From Tetracentron sinense (lineage: Eukaryota > Streptophyta > Magnoliopsida > Trochodendrales > Trochodendraceae), in the NCBI GenBank assembly GCA_015143295.1, contig JABCRI010001182.1, positions 1 through 64,000 of the forward strand: DNA of 64,000 bases, given 5' to 3'. Within the stretch, counting starts at the first letter, position 1, and each line of letters opens with the position of its first letter. This document shows, piece after piece, positions 24,354 to 35,759 of the stretch. The notes below the pieces were generated by a model, which made no database searches, was not told the origin of the DNA, and saw only the letters and a list, made by a program, of their open reading frames with translations. The translations under genes were made by a program, and so were the position numbers.

Positions 24354-27300
24354 ACTCTAAGCCAATTAGATGTAATGCCCATCTTCTCAGTGATGTTTCT
24401 CAAACACCAATTGAGACATAACTTAATATGTATGGGTCTGTCATGTCTGCTTTACCACAACTATTGTAGTGATGCAATAACACTTGCAACTCTTGCAAAT
24501 TTATTATCAATAACCATAGTCTTAAAAGACTAAACAAAAATGATACTGTCCAACAGTCATTTTCAGAAGTTAACTTGCTTGTGCTTTATCATTGTGCAAT
24601 GCTCCGGACTAATCTGATTAATATCTTATCACATCAACATGTGATGAATATCCGGTCTAGTACAAGTATATTTTCTCATGATGTCATATATCTAAGAGAA
24701 ACAGATTCCATCCCATAAAGGTAGAAACTCTTTTCTTGGAATCTTACTTGCACAAAAACATGATTGTTATTGGGACAATAACAATATCATTTTCCTTTTG
24801 TCTCTAAACCATTTAGGACTAAGAAAACATGTTGTCAAAGTTTTTGTCCTTCATTGCATAATTGCTAGATCAAATCTAAGAGAAGAATAATATTCATACT
24901 TCATTCACAATGAAAAGAATATTATCTCTGCATAGAGCCAGGAAAGTAATTATGCTCCCACTAACCAATTTGCACACAAATAATACTTTCATTCTTAGAT
25001 GAAAATCAAACAGCTTGATTACTTCATCAAAATAAAAGTTAGTTCATCTACAGATTCTGGGACCTGTGGGTTCTAGTGTACTATTTAGGTATAGTGAGAG
25101 TAGAGAGTTGATCTCTATCAATTCTCATAGTTATTGGTCTATTGGGCTTCCGCTTCTAGAACAATTCTAGATTCAGTTTCTCTACTAGGAAACTTGTATT
25201 CCTGTTTACAAATATCTTTTGTTATCTAGGAATAGAGACTAAATGTCTCTAACGCGAATCCCAAGCTCATCTTCTATCAAATCATATCCAATATAATTCG
25301 ATTTAACAACACCATCATGCTATGGTTTGTTATGAGAATTATCTAAGATAGATGTAACGAGAGTAAATTATGAAATTTCTATTAAGAGGTACTCTTCTCA
25401 ACCATGGAAGACTTACCTAGCTGTTTATTTATTTCAATGCAGAATTCCTTGAACTTTTCAAAGAATGTGAAATAAAGTTAGCTACCTCTTAATGGAAGAT
25501 TCATATGGTTACGATCATCCAACTTTTGTCTCATTCCTAAGTAGAAGTTTTATCCACTCAGATTTCTCCTTCTCCTTAACAAACATGCAACTATTGCACT
25601 TATGCAAGATCATACCAAGCATTAGGAGCTGGAGGTTCCAACAATTAAGTTGGACTTGATGAGTATACAAGCTGGACAATCCTTCCAAAGGTTTGTCTTG
25701 TATCCAATGACCAATTGCTTCATCATGAAGCACAATCCTTATACTTTCCTTTCTTCTCAGAAGAGCCTTTGTCCATACTACTAGAATATCTTTCCAATGG
25801 AAATTTTTGGATTTCTTTCCTTTGCATAAATGCTCGGGATTTTGAAAATCCAATTCTTTTGAACATCTTTGCAAGTAGCATTGAACTCTTCAAATGTTCT
25901 TAGCCATATACAACATGTAGGATTTCAGACAATCTGACTTCCTACTTGTTCAACATAACCATATTAAAGGACTGCGGGAGTTTGTCGAAGATCATATCCT
26001 CTAATCCCATAAATTTATCTCAATTTATCTCAGCACCAAGAATTGGGATTTATGAATCCAATGATCTCTATCATATTCTTTGTGACTGGGTTTCCCTAGT
26101 CAACTTGGTGTTCACTTGTCCTTTATATAGTAAACTGCCTAGCAGCCCTATTGTATTCTGTAAACATCTCATATGAGATTTAACATCAGTGGTGAGAACT
26201 TGGGCAATTCTTTAGATAGTAAGCACAAACTTGAGATTCTTTTTCCATTCCAAACACTTTGAATTGGTCAAGAGATTCTCATTAAAGTCTTGGTAAAGTG
26301 GTTATAGAATGACATGAAAATAAAACATACATCATAATATTTCACACATTATAATATCATTAGATCAGGGCTTTCGATCTATGATGATATTGCTCATCAT
26401 TCAGTCAAATTTCATAGACCCCTCAATCTATAAAATTAGGAAATATGCTACTTCATATTTCTGATGAGCATTGGGTGCCTTATAATACACATGCAATCTT
26501 CCATGCTAGGATAGTACCACACATGCACTACAAGGTGGATAGTAACTATCCATCACTGAGCATCTCATGCATAACTCCTTATGTAAATCAGTGATTCCCA
26601 ATTTTCTTGTGACCTCCAAGGACAACATGACTGTCACTGTGTCAGCCGTCATGTTCCTTGATTAAATGAAACCCATTATTCTCGGTTGTCATATGATCAA
26701 GTAGGAATATGCCCCCATGCTAGTTGACACTCCCTATCAGGCCATACACATTCTTATCTACTATAGAAATAAAACACTAGGAGTTTAATTTAGACTGAAT
26801 TATGTCTGATTCCTGTCAGAGAGACAAGACTCAGGCTAATTAATTCCTAGTCTTATTGATAATGGAAGGTCATAGGACAATATTATCCCGTAGGATAGAT
26901 TAGCCCATTTAATTCACTTAATATTTTTCTTGAGAGAAAACAGAATATCATGAATAAATTATACATCTAATGCATATATCAAAAGCATTCACAATATTTA
27001 TCATTGTATCACATGTATAAAACAATATACAAATATCATCACATGATAATAAATCAAATTTCATTTAATTAGATCAAACTAATTCCAATGAACTCCCACT
27101 AGCCCCAGAAATCTTAATGGATCTAATCCAAGGGTACAAAGGTCATTTTTAACATCAGTGGGCTTTAAATGGTTCATACATCCATATGATGGACCATTGG
27201 TCATACCAAGCACCATGGGCCCAAAATAACAATTATAAAGTGTCCATGTGCATCACTAAAGCCCATAAGTCAAAATGGACTATATTACCCTTTAATTCTC

Positions 27301-29728
27301 TACGAATTATTCTTAGCACATTAGGGTTCACCAACCCTAAGTTTAAAAGAAATTATGGAAGTCTTTAAAAAATCTCTAAGACCTCTACTAGGGTCTATAA
27401 GTGTCACTCAAGCACTTCCCATAATCGTGAATATTGTTAGCTTACATCTATGCCAATTAAGGCATAATTATCTCATAATCATGCAAGTAACATATTCCAC
27501 GTAAAAATTTCAACATGGACTACATGAATCATGTCCAAAAGGGCTATAATAATGTGTTTTATTTAAACACAAACTTTTTATGTTTGAACAAAACACATAT
27601 TGTGGGGTTTGATCCAATTATCCAAAATTTACATAAAAACGATAATCACATTATCACAAGGGTTATGGACTTTTCTAAGCAACTAAAAGCTATAATAAAT
27701 CATCACATGAAATACATAATATAGCCGCACAATGGGTCCACATGATCATGCTATCTTAGAAATCCTACAACTACTCTTGTAGAACACCTTCTAAGATTTA
27801 TTCTCCATGCGATTACCATCATCTTCGATCTTCAATTTGATTTCTCCATAGAAAAATCAGCAACTCCTAATACTAAGATTACATCATATTCAAAATAAGA
27901 AACCTTGAGAAACCACCCAAAATAGGGTGCTCAAGGGGAGTATAACTCATAAGAAGAAAGAGAAGAGAATAGAGAGAGAAGAAGAAGGTATGATCATGGA
28001 ACCCATCCACCATTCAACAAGAATATTTATTAATAATTCATCAACTATGAATAATAACATGGCATGACAAATTACTTAGAAAGTCCATAACCTCAACAAG
28101 GGTTTTGTTAAACTTAGGGAAACTCTTTCCCATATGGTTAAGGTCTCTATTAACATTTAATAGAAATACCCTAGAGCAAAGAAAACAAGCATGACAAGAA
28201 TGAATTCTTAGGATTTTTAGATCATCATTAAAAGAAAACAATTTTCCTTCAATGCTTAGAAAATCATTAAGAGAAACAATTTCTCTAAAATTTAATCTAA
28301 CCTTAAAATTCATCCTCACATTCCTCAATTGATAAACAAATAGAAAACACCATATTAAATTCGGCTAGTCTAGGGATCTAATCCCTTCTATATTATTTTG
28401 ATCTAATAACTATTAAAAAAACCAAAATAAAAATCAGCAAATTGCTAATTTTTAATATCACTTTATATTGATTCAAAATCAATAATAGGTGAATTCAAAA
28501 TTTTCCATAATGGCCAACTGCTTTAGGGATTATTTGATTTAACAATTAAATAAAATAATACCCTAAACACTAGTATTAAATGTCCATAAAATAATTGATC
28601 TCTATCAATTAAAATTTACTTGAGATAAAACTCTGTATCTCAACCAATGACATTTATGTAATTACTTGATTAACTATTAATCAAATAAAAACTTATAAAT
28701 ACTATGTAGCCGAAAATTTTGAGCACATGTAATTGATCCAAATCAACTACAATAATTATGGTATTATTCCCATAAACTTTTTAGGGAACCATAAAAGATA
28801 TCATAATTAACATTTAATTAAATGATAACCCGTGGACGAAGAAGATAATTAAACAATTTAATTAAATCTCAGCCCGTGCTCTCGAATCAAATAATTAAAC
28901 TATTTAATTAATTGAGAGCCCATTAAACGATTTAATAGCATCTCATGCTCTCAAATCAAATAATGGAATTTAGGAAAAATTTGAAAGCCTCTTGAAAAAT
29001 TAATTTAGAAAACTCCTTTTCCCGCTTTAGATTTTCGACTCAAGTTTTGACCCTCAAAACGATTGATTCTGGAAAAACTTTCTTCACGAAAGTTGTAGAT
29101 CTTTTCGACGGCTTCGAAAAGATGTACTGACGGACCTAAATCGGACTTACGGTCACAAAGTTATGGCCGAAATACCGAAACTGTATCGATTCTTCTAATC
29201 AAATACAAATCCGAAAATCCATGAATCAATTTTAATCGAAATAAGCTTTAATCTCCAAGAACACTTAAGCAAGGGTGTCTAACACCATGAGATTTATTAA
29301 TTAACATTTAATAAATAAAATCTCATCTATATATGCTAGCCAAAATATCAATGGGTATCTAAGTGGTATATATCAAAGGGAAAACTTGTCCTGGGCTCTC
29401 TAAAATAAATTAAACAATTTAATTTAATATAAAAAGGATCTCTGAATCCTTAAAGGGCTTTAACCAAATTTATATCTCTATATACCTATCCCTAATAGAA
29501 TCAAGAGAGATTTTAAAATCATCCAAAAACTGAAATTAGTATCACACTAATTTCTAGGGGCTTGATTACTCCCTCAATAACTAGAGGGGGATCCCTTAAG
29601 CCTAATAATGATTATCCAATAATCAAGAATCTAGAAGATTGATTCATTAGGGCTATCAAAATTCATAGGGAAGGTAATCTTGATATAAATCTTGATTAAA
29701 CTCAAAAATCAAAGAGAAGCATAGCCCT
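24354..29728 (-). other. internal non-coding region of the LARD-like element
   Basis: About 5.4 kb, AT-rich, without long ORFs in six frames. Both gag and pol motifs are absent to my reading. Near 29,060-29,180 lies a motif cluster (GAAAGTTGTAGATC, GTTATGGCCGAAAT) that resembles the GTTGAATCGTC and AAAAGTTATGGCC motifs conserved in the gypsy LTRs of this window. The rest shows nothing I can name. Confidence 0.7.
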
Positions 29729-29741
29729 GGCTCTGATACCA
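29729..29741 (-). other. primer binding site of the LARD-like element
   Basis: On the minus strand TGGTATCAGAGCC, one base inside the 5' LTR edge at 29743; complementary to the initiator-Met tRNA 3' end. Confidence 0.9.
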
Positions 29742-29742
29742 A

Positions 29743-31930
29743 TGAAAGTATGCCACTTTTTAATTTTAGAAACACAGTTCTTGGGGGGCATACAACGAAT
29801 CCCAAGATCTGACTAAGATTCTAATTGATTTTATTCAATGAAGGTTAGAATAACATTCACCTTTACGACTTTGAAATTGTTAAGTCAAATCCACGTTAGA
29901 ATAGTACTCGCAAAACTTCACAAGTGTCAAGTCTCCTGTCGATTCACACGAACCTTCTTTTTCCTTTAAAGCTTTCTCTAATGGAAGCTAATGGCCCTTC
30001 CAAATTTCCAGCTCTAGGAATCTTGAATAAAGATCCAATCTTTATTGATCAAGAACCTTTCTTGATGAACAAGATGAATTCTTGCTTTTCCTCAAGATCC
30101 AATCAAGAAGACAAAAGAAGAGAGAGATGGGTGTGACCATACACCTCAAGGAGAGAGAGGGGAGGGTGTGAGGTTTTTAGGAGAGGGAGAGAAGAAAAAA
30201 TTCTGGAGAATTATATATCTTAAAGGGCTGGGCATCCAATCCTTTATATAAGTTCTCTCTTGGTTGCTTGAATTGTAATCCAATTATAATTCATTAACCT
30301 TATCCTAATCCAATTAGGATTCCTCAATAGTTTCCTTTATTGATTATTCTCCTAATCCAATTAGGATTAATCTTAAAAGAAACCAACCTTATCCATTAGT
30401 AACTAATCTTATCCTTATCCAATAAGGAATCTTGAATTAGTAACTAACTAATGGAATCCCTAACAATTAGGGAATCTTTAATTAGTAACTAACTAACTAA
30501 CTAACTAACCTTATCCAATAAGGTGTTAATTAATTAGAAACTAATTAAAATAATAACAATTATTATTCCTCCTTGAAGTGGGCGTCCCACCCTAGGTGGG
30601 TCCCACCCTACACGCCTAAAGGGTTTCCAAAACCCTCTTGGTCACTTGAATTATTCTTTTATAATAATTCTCAATGGGTCCTACCCATTTGGTTTTTCAC
30701 ATCTAATGTGATTCCACCTTTTAGAGCTTCACTATACCATATAGTGATTACTTAGAGAAATTAATTAATTTAATTATAAATTAAATTAAATACTTTAAGA
30801 AGGTCCTTGTGTGTGGGATCTAAAGGGATCTCCTATTTCCGATTGTGGGACCAAGTACTTCACCTTTTTGGTTGAAGCATTGTTACTAGGAAACACCTTT
30901 CCTAAAACTCCATTAGGATCATAGAATGTTATCTAAGTCCCTGAACTTCCACCAATCACAATTAATGTCCATTAACACAATGTGATTAACCTCCAGAAAT
31001 TAGAGAATTGCTTGTAAGTACCATCTCACAATATATTTACAAATAAATCCTTCCACATTCCGATATCACTTGTAAGCTTCCGGGATTGGAACTATTCCAC
31101 TGTCTTAGTCCCTAGCTTATGAATAGAACTCTTTCTCATGATTACTTTTCATTGAACTGAACCTCCAAAACACTTTTGAAGAAACATTAGAAAAGAACTG
31201 ACATATATATTTATATATATACTTTTCTATATTAAAAATATCAACTTCGATAAAGACCATTTTACCGAAAAGTACCAGTACTGGATTTAACAGTTCAGTT
31301 CAACAAGTATCACCTTGATATCATTATCTCCAATTAAGGAGTTGTGGATTCCTTATTGAGTGTTTACACACTTCTCCAAACATAGTGTACATGACCCAAC
31401 GTACCCGGAGTTAGTCCTGTGTATTGGACATTGCCGATTGGCACATCAAAGCCATATAGACAAATGTCTGAGAAAATGTTAACCTCTCAGGTCTAAGGAC
31501 AATTTGTCAAATGGATAACCCTAATACAATCTGACAGTGTATTCCATAGGGTATCCACTAGTGACCCCGTTCAGTATTATGTACTTGCTACATATACTCA
31601 CATGTTAGTCAAGAGTCACCACTCTCTGTGAATGAGATTCATCACACTATCTCATAGAACTACACATGTGCAAGCCATGATGAAGTACGGCGCCCAACCA
31701 GTACTCTAGAGGCTTCGAACAATATTAGGTTTACAAGGAACCGGAAAATCATATCTCCTCGCAACCTTTGCATGATTTTCCTACAATGTTACCTATGGAA
31801 CTTTATGTCATCATCATATGAGACAGTAATTAATATAAATACCCTTTATAGTTGGTTGTGTGAATATGATGTTTGTCTAATCAACTTAGAAAAGTCTCTT
31901 ATTGGCTTTCGAGGGCATATATGTCCAACA
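29743..31930 (-). repeat. 5' LTR of the LARD-like element
   Basis: Same length (2,188 bp) as the partner LTR and almost identical to it. Confidence 0.95.
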
Positions 31931-32314
31931 GAGCCTTGGATAGAAGAAGAGTACTATGAACCGGAGCCTACTATGGATCATCATCAGGATGATGGAGAAC
32001 CAGATAGATGGCCCGATCTAGACTTTTGTTGAGAGAGAGAGGGAGAGTATACTTATGTTTTGAGAGTATTGAGAGTAGGACCTGTCCACTCCATACTTAA
32101 TATTTTGTGATATTCTGTTGGTTTAGACTTGAACCTGATGATAGGAGTATGTTATTTGAAATGCTTCCGCTTTGTTTCCGCTATATGTTACAACATGTGA
32201 ACTCTAACAGGGGGGATAAGTATGCCTTATGTGTCATGCATAATAGTATGACACGGCGGTCACGAGCTAAGGTATCCCTAACTCCTAGGGGGTATTTTGG
32301 GTCGCGACAATTAG

Positions 32315-32823
32315 TCTTGAAGTTGTGGCTTCATATGAACCTTGGATATGGCATGCTTTCTTTGGGTTACCGGAATCTCACAATGATATCAATGTGTTAG
32401 AAAGATCTTCTTTATTTACCTATCTCATCTAAGGAGTAGCACCTCCAGTCAATTACTCAATTAATGGTCATGACTATACAATGGGGTATTATCTTGCCGA
32501 TGGCATATATCCCTCATGGACAACATTTGTAAAAATAATTCCACGAGAGAATAAGGATAAATATTTTGTTGTAGCTCAAGAGTTGGCAAGGAAGGACGTC
32601 GAGCGAGCATTTGGAGTGCTCCAAGCGCGATTTGCAATTGTTCGTGGACCTTCTCTTTTTTGGGATCTTCCAATGCTCAAAGATATCATGAAGGCGTGCA
32701 TTATAATGCACAATATGATAGTTGAAGATGAATGCAACGATGTAATTTATGAAAATATTACAGTGTCACACGAGCGTATGGTAAAACTATCACAAATCAT
32801 TCAAAATCATCATCGCATTTGAG
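32315..32823 (+). pseudogene. PIF/Harbinger transposase, C-terminal half (copy A)
   Basis: A plus-strand frame resembling the C-terminal half of plant Harbinger (DDE_Tnp_4, HARBI1-like) transposases. Visible: SYEPWIWHAFFGLP, then SHNDINVLERSSLF with the second catalytic Asp, GHDYTMGYYLADGIYPSW, and KDVERAFGVLQARFAIVRG with the catalytic Glu, then IMKACIIMHNMIVEDE. The frame runs about 169 codons with a single in-frame stop near 32,430, then ends at TGA. The N-terminal half, with the first catalytic Asp, is cut off by Element 3 at 32,309. Not functional as it stands. Confidence 0.9.
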
Positions 32824-32989
32824 ATAGAGGAATACATTCTCAACTCCAAGCAAATCTTATTGAGCACTTGTGGCAACTTCAGGGGACTACTATGAATGCC
32901 TAAATACAGTAATGAAAGCAAATAATGAAAAGAAACAACTAATTTTCAAACACTACCAAAGCCTCTCTGAAGAATCTGCATCCTAAGGC

Positions 32990-33980
32990 ACCTATAATAT
33001 TCTTAGGCATCAAGAGTCATTCCACTTGTATCTATCGTCATTATTCTTTCCTCTTCAACTATTTGTTTATGTCGTTGTTTATCTACTTTCAGGTTTATCT
33101 GGATTTCGGCCAGCTCCAATTTTTTGGCATTTGTATGTCTTTTTTCTTCCATTGCCTGCAATTATGCTGCATCAGTTTTCTTTCGCGCATCCATCATTTG
33201 TTTTAAAAGATCCACAACAATAGGTGTTTCTGTGATTTTTTTTGCTGATCTCGCATCTTTCACTTCTCAGCATTCCTGTCCGGTGGTCTTTGCACAAAAT
33301 CAGTATTTGGGACGTCATCATCCGCAAGATTTATGGGACTATCTGGAGTAGAAGGTGATGACATGTCGGAAAATGATTTCGCAGCCTTGCCTTTAAATGA
33401 TGATTTGTGCTTGCTAATGTCATCCATCCACTTCGGCTAAAATCTTAACAGATTCCAACAATGGTCAAACATGAATTGTTTTCCAACCATTTTTTCGTAA
33501 AGTATTTTTGCATCTGCAATCTGAAAAATACAAATTTTAATTAAATACATGCAAAACAACAATAATCAATTATAGAATTTACATTTATATATTTAGGTTT
33601 ACCTTGACTTGTTCATTCTTTTCACATGGGTGCATATTTTCAATTGGAGCAAAAAAACCACAAAATTTGTTAGTTGTATGTTGAATAGTCACCCACCGTT
33701 GTTGTTGTGACTTCTCATCCTGATTACTATCGATTTTCTTGTAGTTGTGGAAATATTGTCATACTCGCCCCTAGAAAGTGCTTTTGCTTTGGTCGTCTCC
33801 TTGCATGGCATCTATACTGATGTTGAGTCATGCCGTCACAAGAAGAATGTCTTCTTGTACATTGAAGCTAACACCTCATTTTTTTTTAGCGGTCTCTAAC
33901 AAGGCGCTAGATTGAACGGAATGAGTAAGGAATTACGATGATTGAACCGGAATTTCCTGAGTAAAATATTCAGGATTCAT
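32990..33980 (-). pseudogene. Harbinger ORF1 remnant (Myb/NAM-like), copy A
   Basis: Minus-strand remnant starting MNPEYFTQEIPVQSS at 33,980. Further on it has a conserved PKWMDD motif near 33,420-33,440 followed by HKSSFKGKAAKSFSD, and a C-terminal part ending EYYRCLRMQIL near 33,000. This matches the ORF1 partner protein of plant PIF/Harbinger transposons (Myb/trihelix-like with a NAM-associated C-terminus), which helps the transposase bind DNA. Several stops and frame changes; not functional. Confidence 0.7.
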
Positions 33981-34689
33981 CTTGAAACTAATTTTAAAAA
34001 TACTTAAACAACAAAATAAAGTGGTAAAAAATATAAAAATTTACCTTGATTTTATAGGGAAGGCAATAGAGTTGTTGGTGACCGTTTAACTCAAAGAGCC
34101 GTTGTTTAGATATGACCGTTTAAAACTCAAAGAGCTATTGGAATTCTTTTAGTTTGAATATGACATAAAAGAGAGCAGGCCACACTAAATATTATAATGC
34201 AAAAAATGATTTGCTACCTCGTTGAAAACCCGACAAATTTAGCAACTAAAGATTCCCGTTGACATATCTGTTGGAGATGGCTTTTGCTGAGCTGGAGTAG
34301 CAAACAACGTTTGCTACGTGTTTGCTACTCCATTTGCTAACCAGCTCAGCAAAAGCCATCTCCAACAGATACGTCAACGGGAATCTTTAGGTGCTACCTC
34401 ATTGAAAACCCGACAAATTTTTCAGGTTTTCAACAAGGTAGCAAATCATTTTTTGCATTATAACATTTAGTGGGGCTCGCTCTCTTTTATGTCATATTCA
34501 AACTAAAAGAATTCCAACAACTCTTTGAGTTTTAAACGGTCATATCTAAACAACGGCTCTATGAATTAAACTGTCAACAACGGCTCTATTACCAACGCCT
34601 CTATTGCCTTCCCTATAAAATCAAGATAAATTTTTATATTTTTTACCACTTTATTTTGTTGTTTTAGTATTTTTAAGATTAATTTTAAG

Positions 34690-35690
34690 ATGAATCCTGA
34701 ATTTTTTACTCAGGAAATTGTGGATCAATCATCGCAATTCCCTACTCATTATGCTCAATCTAGCACCTTGTCAGAAACCACTAAAAAAAACGAGGTGTTA
34801 GCTTCAACGTATAAGAAGACATTGTTCTTGTGACGACATGACTCAACATCAGTATGGATGCCGTGCACGAAAACGATAGTGGGCAAGTATGACAGTATTT
34901 TCACAACTACATGAAAATCGATAGTGATCGGGATGAGAAGTCATTACAACAATAGTGGGCACTATTCAACATGCAATCAACAAATTTTGTGATTTTTTTG
35001 CTTAAATTGAAAATATGCGCCCAAGTGGAAAGAATGAACAAGACAAGGTAAACCCAAATATATAAATATAAATTCTATAATTGATTATTGTTGTTTTGTA
35101 TGTGTTTAATTAAGATTTGTATTTTTCAGATTGCGGATGCAAAAGGACTACATGAGAAAATGGTTAGAAAAAATTCATGTTTGACCATTGATAGAATCTG
35201 TTAAGATTCCAGCCGAAATGGATGCATGACATTAGTAAGCATAAATCATCATTTAAAGGCAAGGTGTAAAATCCTTTTCCGACATGTCATTAGCTTCTAC
35301 TCTAGATAGTCTCATAAATCTTGTGGATGACGACGTTCAAATACTGATTTTGTGCAAAGACTACTGAACAAGAATGCTGAGAAGCGAAAGATGTGAGATC
35401 GGCAAAAAAACATCACAGAAACGCCTATTGTTGTGGATCTTTTAAAAGAAATGATGGAAGCACGAAAGAAAACTGATGCAGTATACTTTCAAGCAATTGA
35501 AGAAAAAAAACATACAAATGCCAACAAATTGGAGCTGAGCGAAATCCAGCAAAACCTGAAAGCAGATAAACAACGATAGAAACAAATAACTGAAGAGGAG
35601 AGAATAATGACGATGGATAAAAGTAGAATGACTTCTAATGCCCAAGAATATTATAGGTGTCTTAAGATGCAAATTCTTCTAAGAGGCATT
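34690..35690 (+). pseudogene. Harbinger ORF1 remnant (Myb/NAM-like), copy B
   Basis: Plus-strand counterpart of the copy A ORF1. It starts MNPEFFTQEIVDQSSQFPTH at 34,690, has ADAKGLHEKMVRKN near 35,140 and PKWMHD near 35,213, and ends in the EYYRCLKMQIL region near 35,660. Several stops and frame changes. An intron-like AT-rich stretch (about 35,050-35,128) interrupts it, as in copy A. Confidence 0.7.
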
Positions 35691-35759
35691 GGTGGTGTTT
35701 GAAAATTAGTTGTTTCTTTTCATTATTTGCTTTTATTATTGTATTTAGGCGTTCATAGT

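Larger units (their letters stand above)
22153..31930 (-). mobile_element. young non-coding LTR retrotransposon (LARD-like), TSD GAGCC
   Basis: A 9,778-bp element with two 2,188-bp LTRs (22153-24340 and 29743-31930). Identical GAGCC flanks it at 22148-22152 and 31931-31935. A primer site just inside the right LTR and a polypurine tract just inside the left LTR make it minus strand. The 5.4-kb internal region has no ORF above about 120 codons and no gag or pol motif I can recognise, so it looks like a non-autonomous LARD. Comparing the LTRs by eye I found two base differences (near 22,274 and 24,153), which implies an insertion within roughly the last 0.1 million years at usual plant rates. 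Structurally it looks whole. Confidence 0.9.
18103..32309 (+). mobile_element. Ty3/gypsy LTR retrotransposon Element 3 (3' part)
   Basis: Plus-strand gypsy element: pol from the RT thumb onward (18,180-20,450), polypurine tract (20457-20468), 3' LTR (20469-32309, split by the element at 22153-31930). The 5' side was separated by Element 2. The flank after 32,309 is ATTAG, followed at once by Harbinger transposase sequence, so Element 3 inserted into Harbinger copy A. The coding region carries several breaks. Confidence 0.9.
20469..32309 (+). repeat. 3' LTR of Element 3, split by a nested element
   Basis: Starts TGTAGAACCCCG and ends GGTCGCGACA at 32309. Without the nested element and one TSD copy it is about 2,058 bp. 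It carries a palindrome block with a different motif, ACCGGTCGACCG (about 20,725-20,880), TATATAAG at 20952-20959, a donor-like GGTAACT near 21,175, CTCATAAG-type repeats (about 21,730-21,960) and a variant of the 15-mer (22078-22092). The acidic ORF region is divided by the insertion at 22,152. Confidence 0.9.
32310..34283. mobile_element. PIF/Harbinger copy A (partial)
   Basis: Left half of a head-to-head pair. It contains the C-terminal half of a DDE transposase on the plus strand (32315-32823) and an ORF1 remnant on the minus strand (about 33,000-33,980), that is, convergent genes. The right terminus is CTGTTGGAGATGGCTT (34268-34283), mirrored by the left terminus of copy B. The transposase N-terminal half lies beyond Element 3, outside the window. 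Confidence 0.85.

Noticed and set aside
22334-30136. Identical 70- and 60-codon ORFs at 22,334/29,924 and 22,983/30,573
   Set aside because: They are identical only because they lie in the two LTRs of one young element; the older solo LTR at 46,689 does not keep both well.
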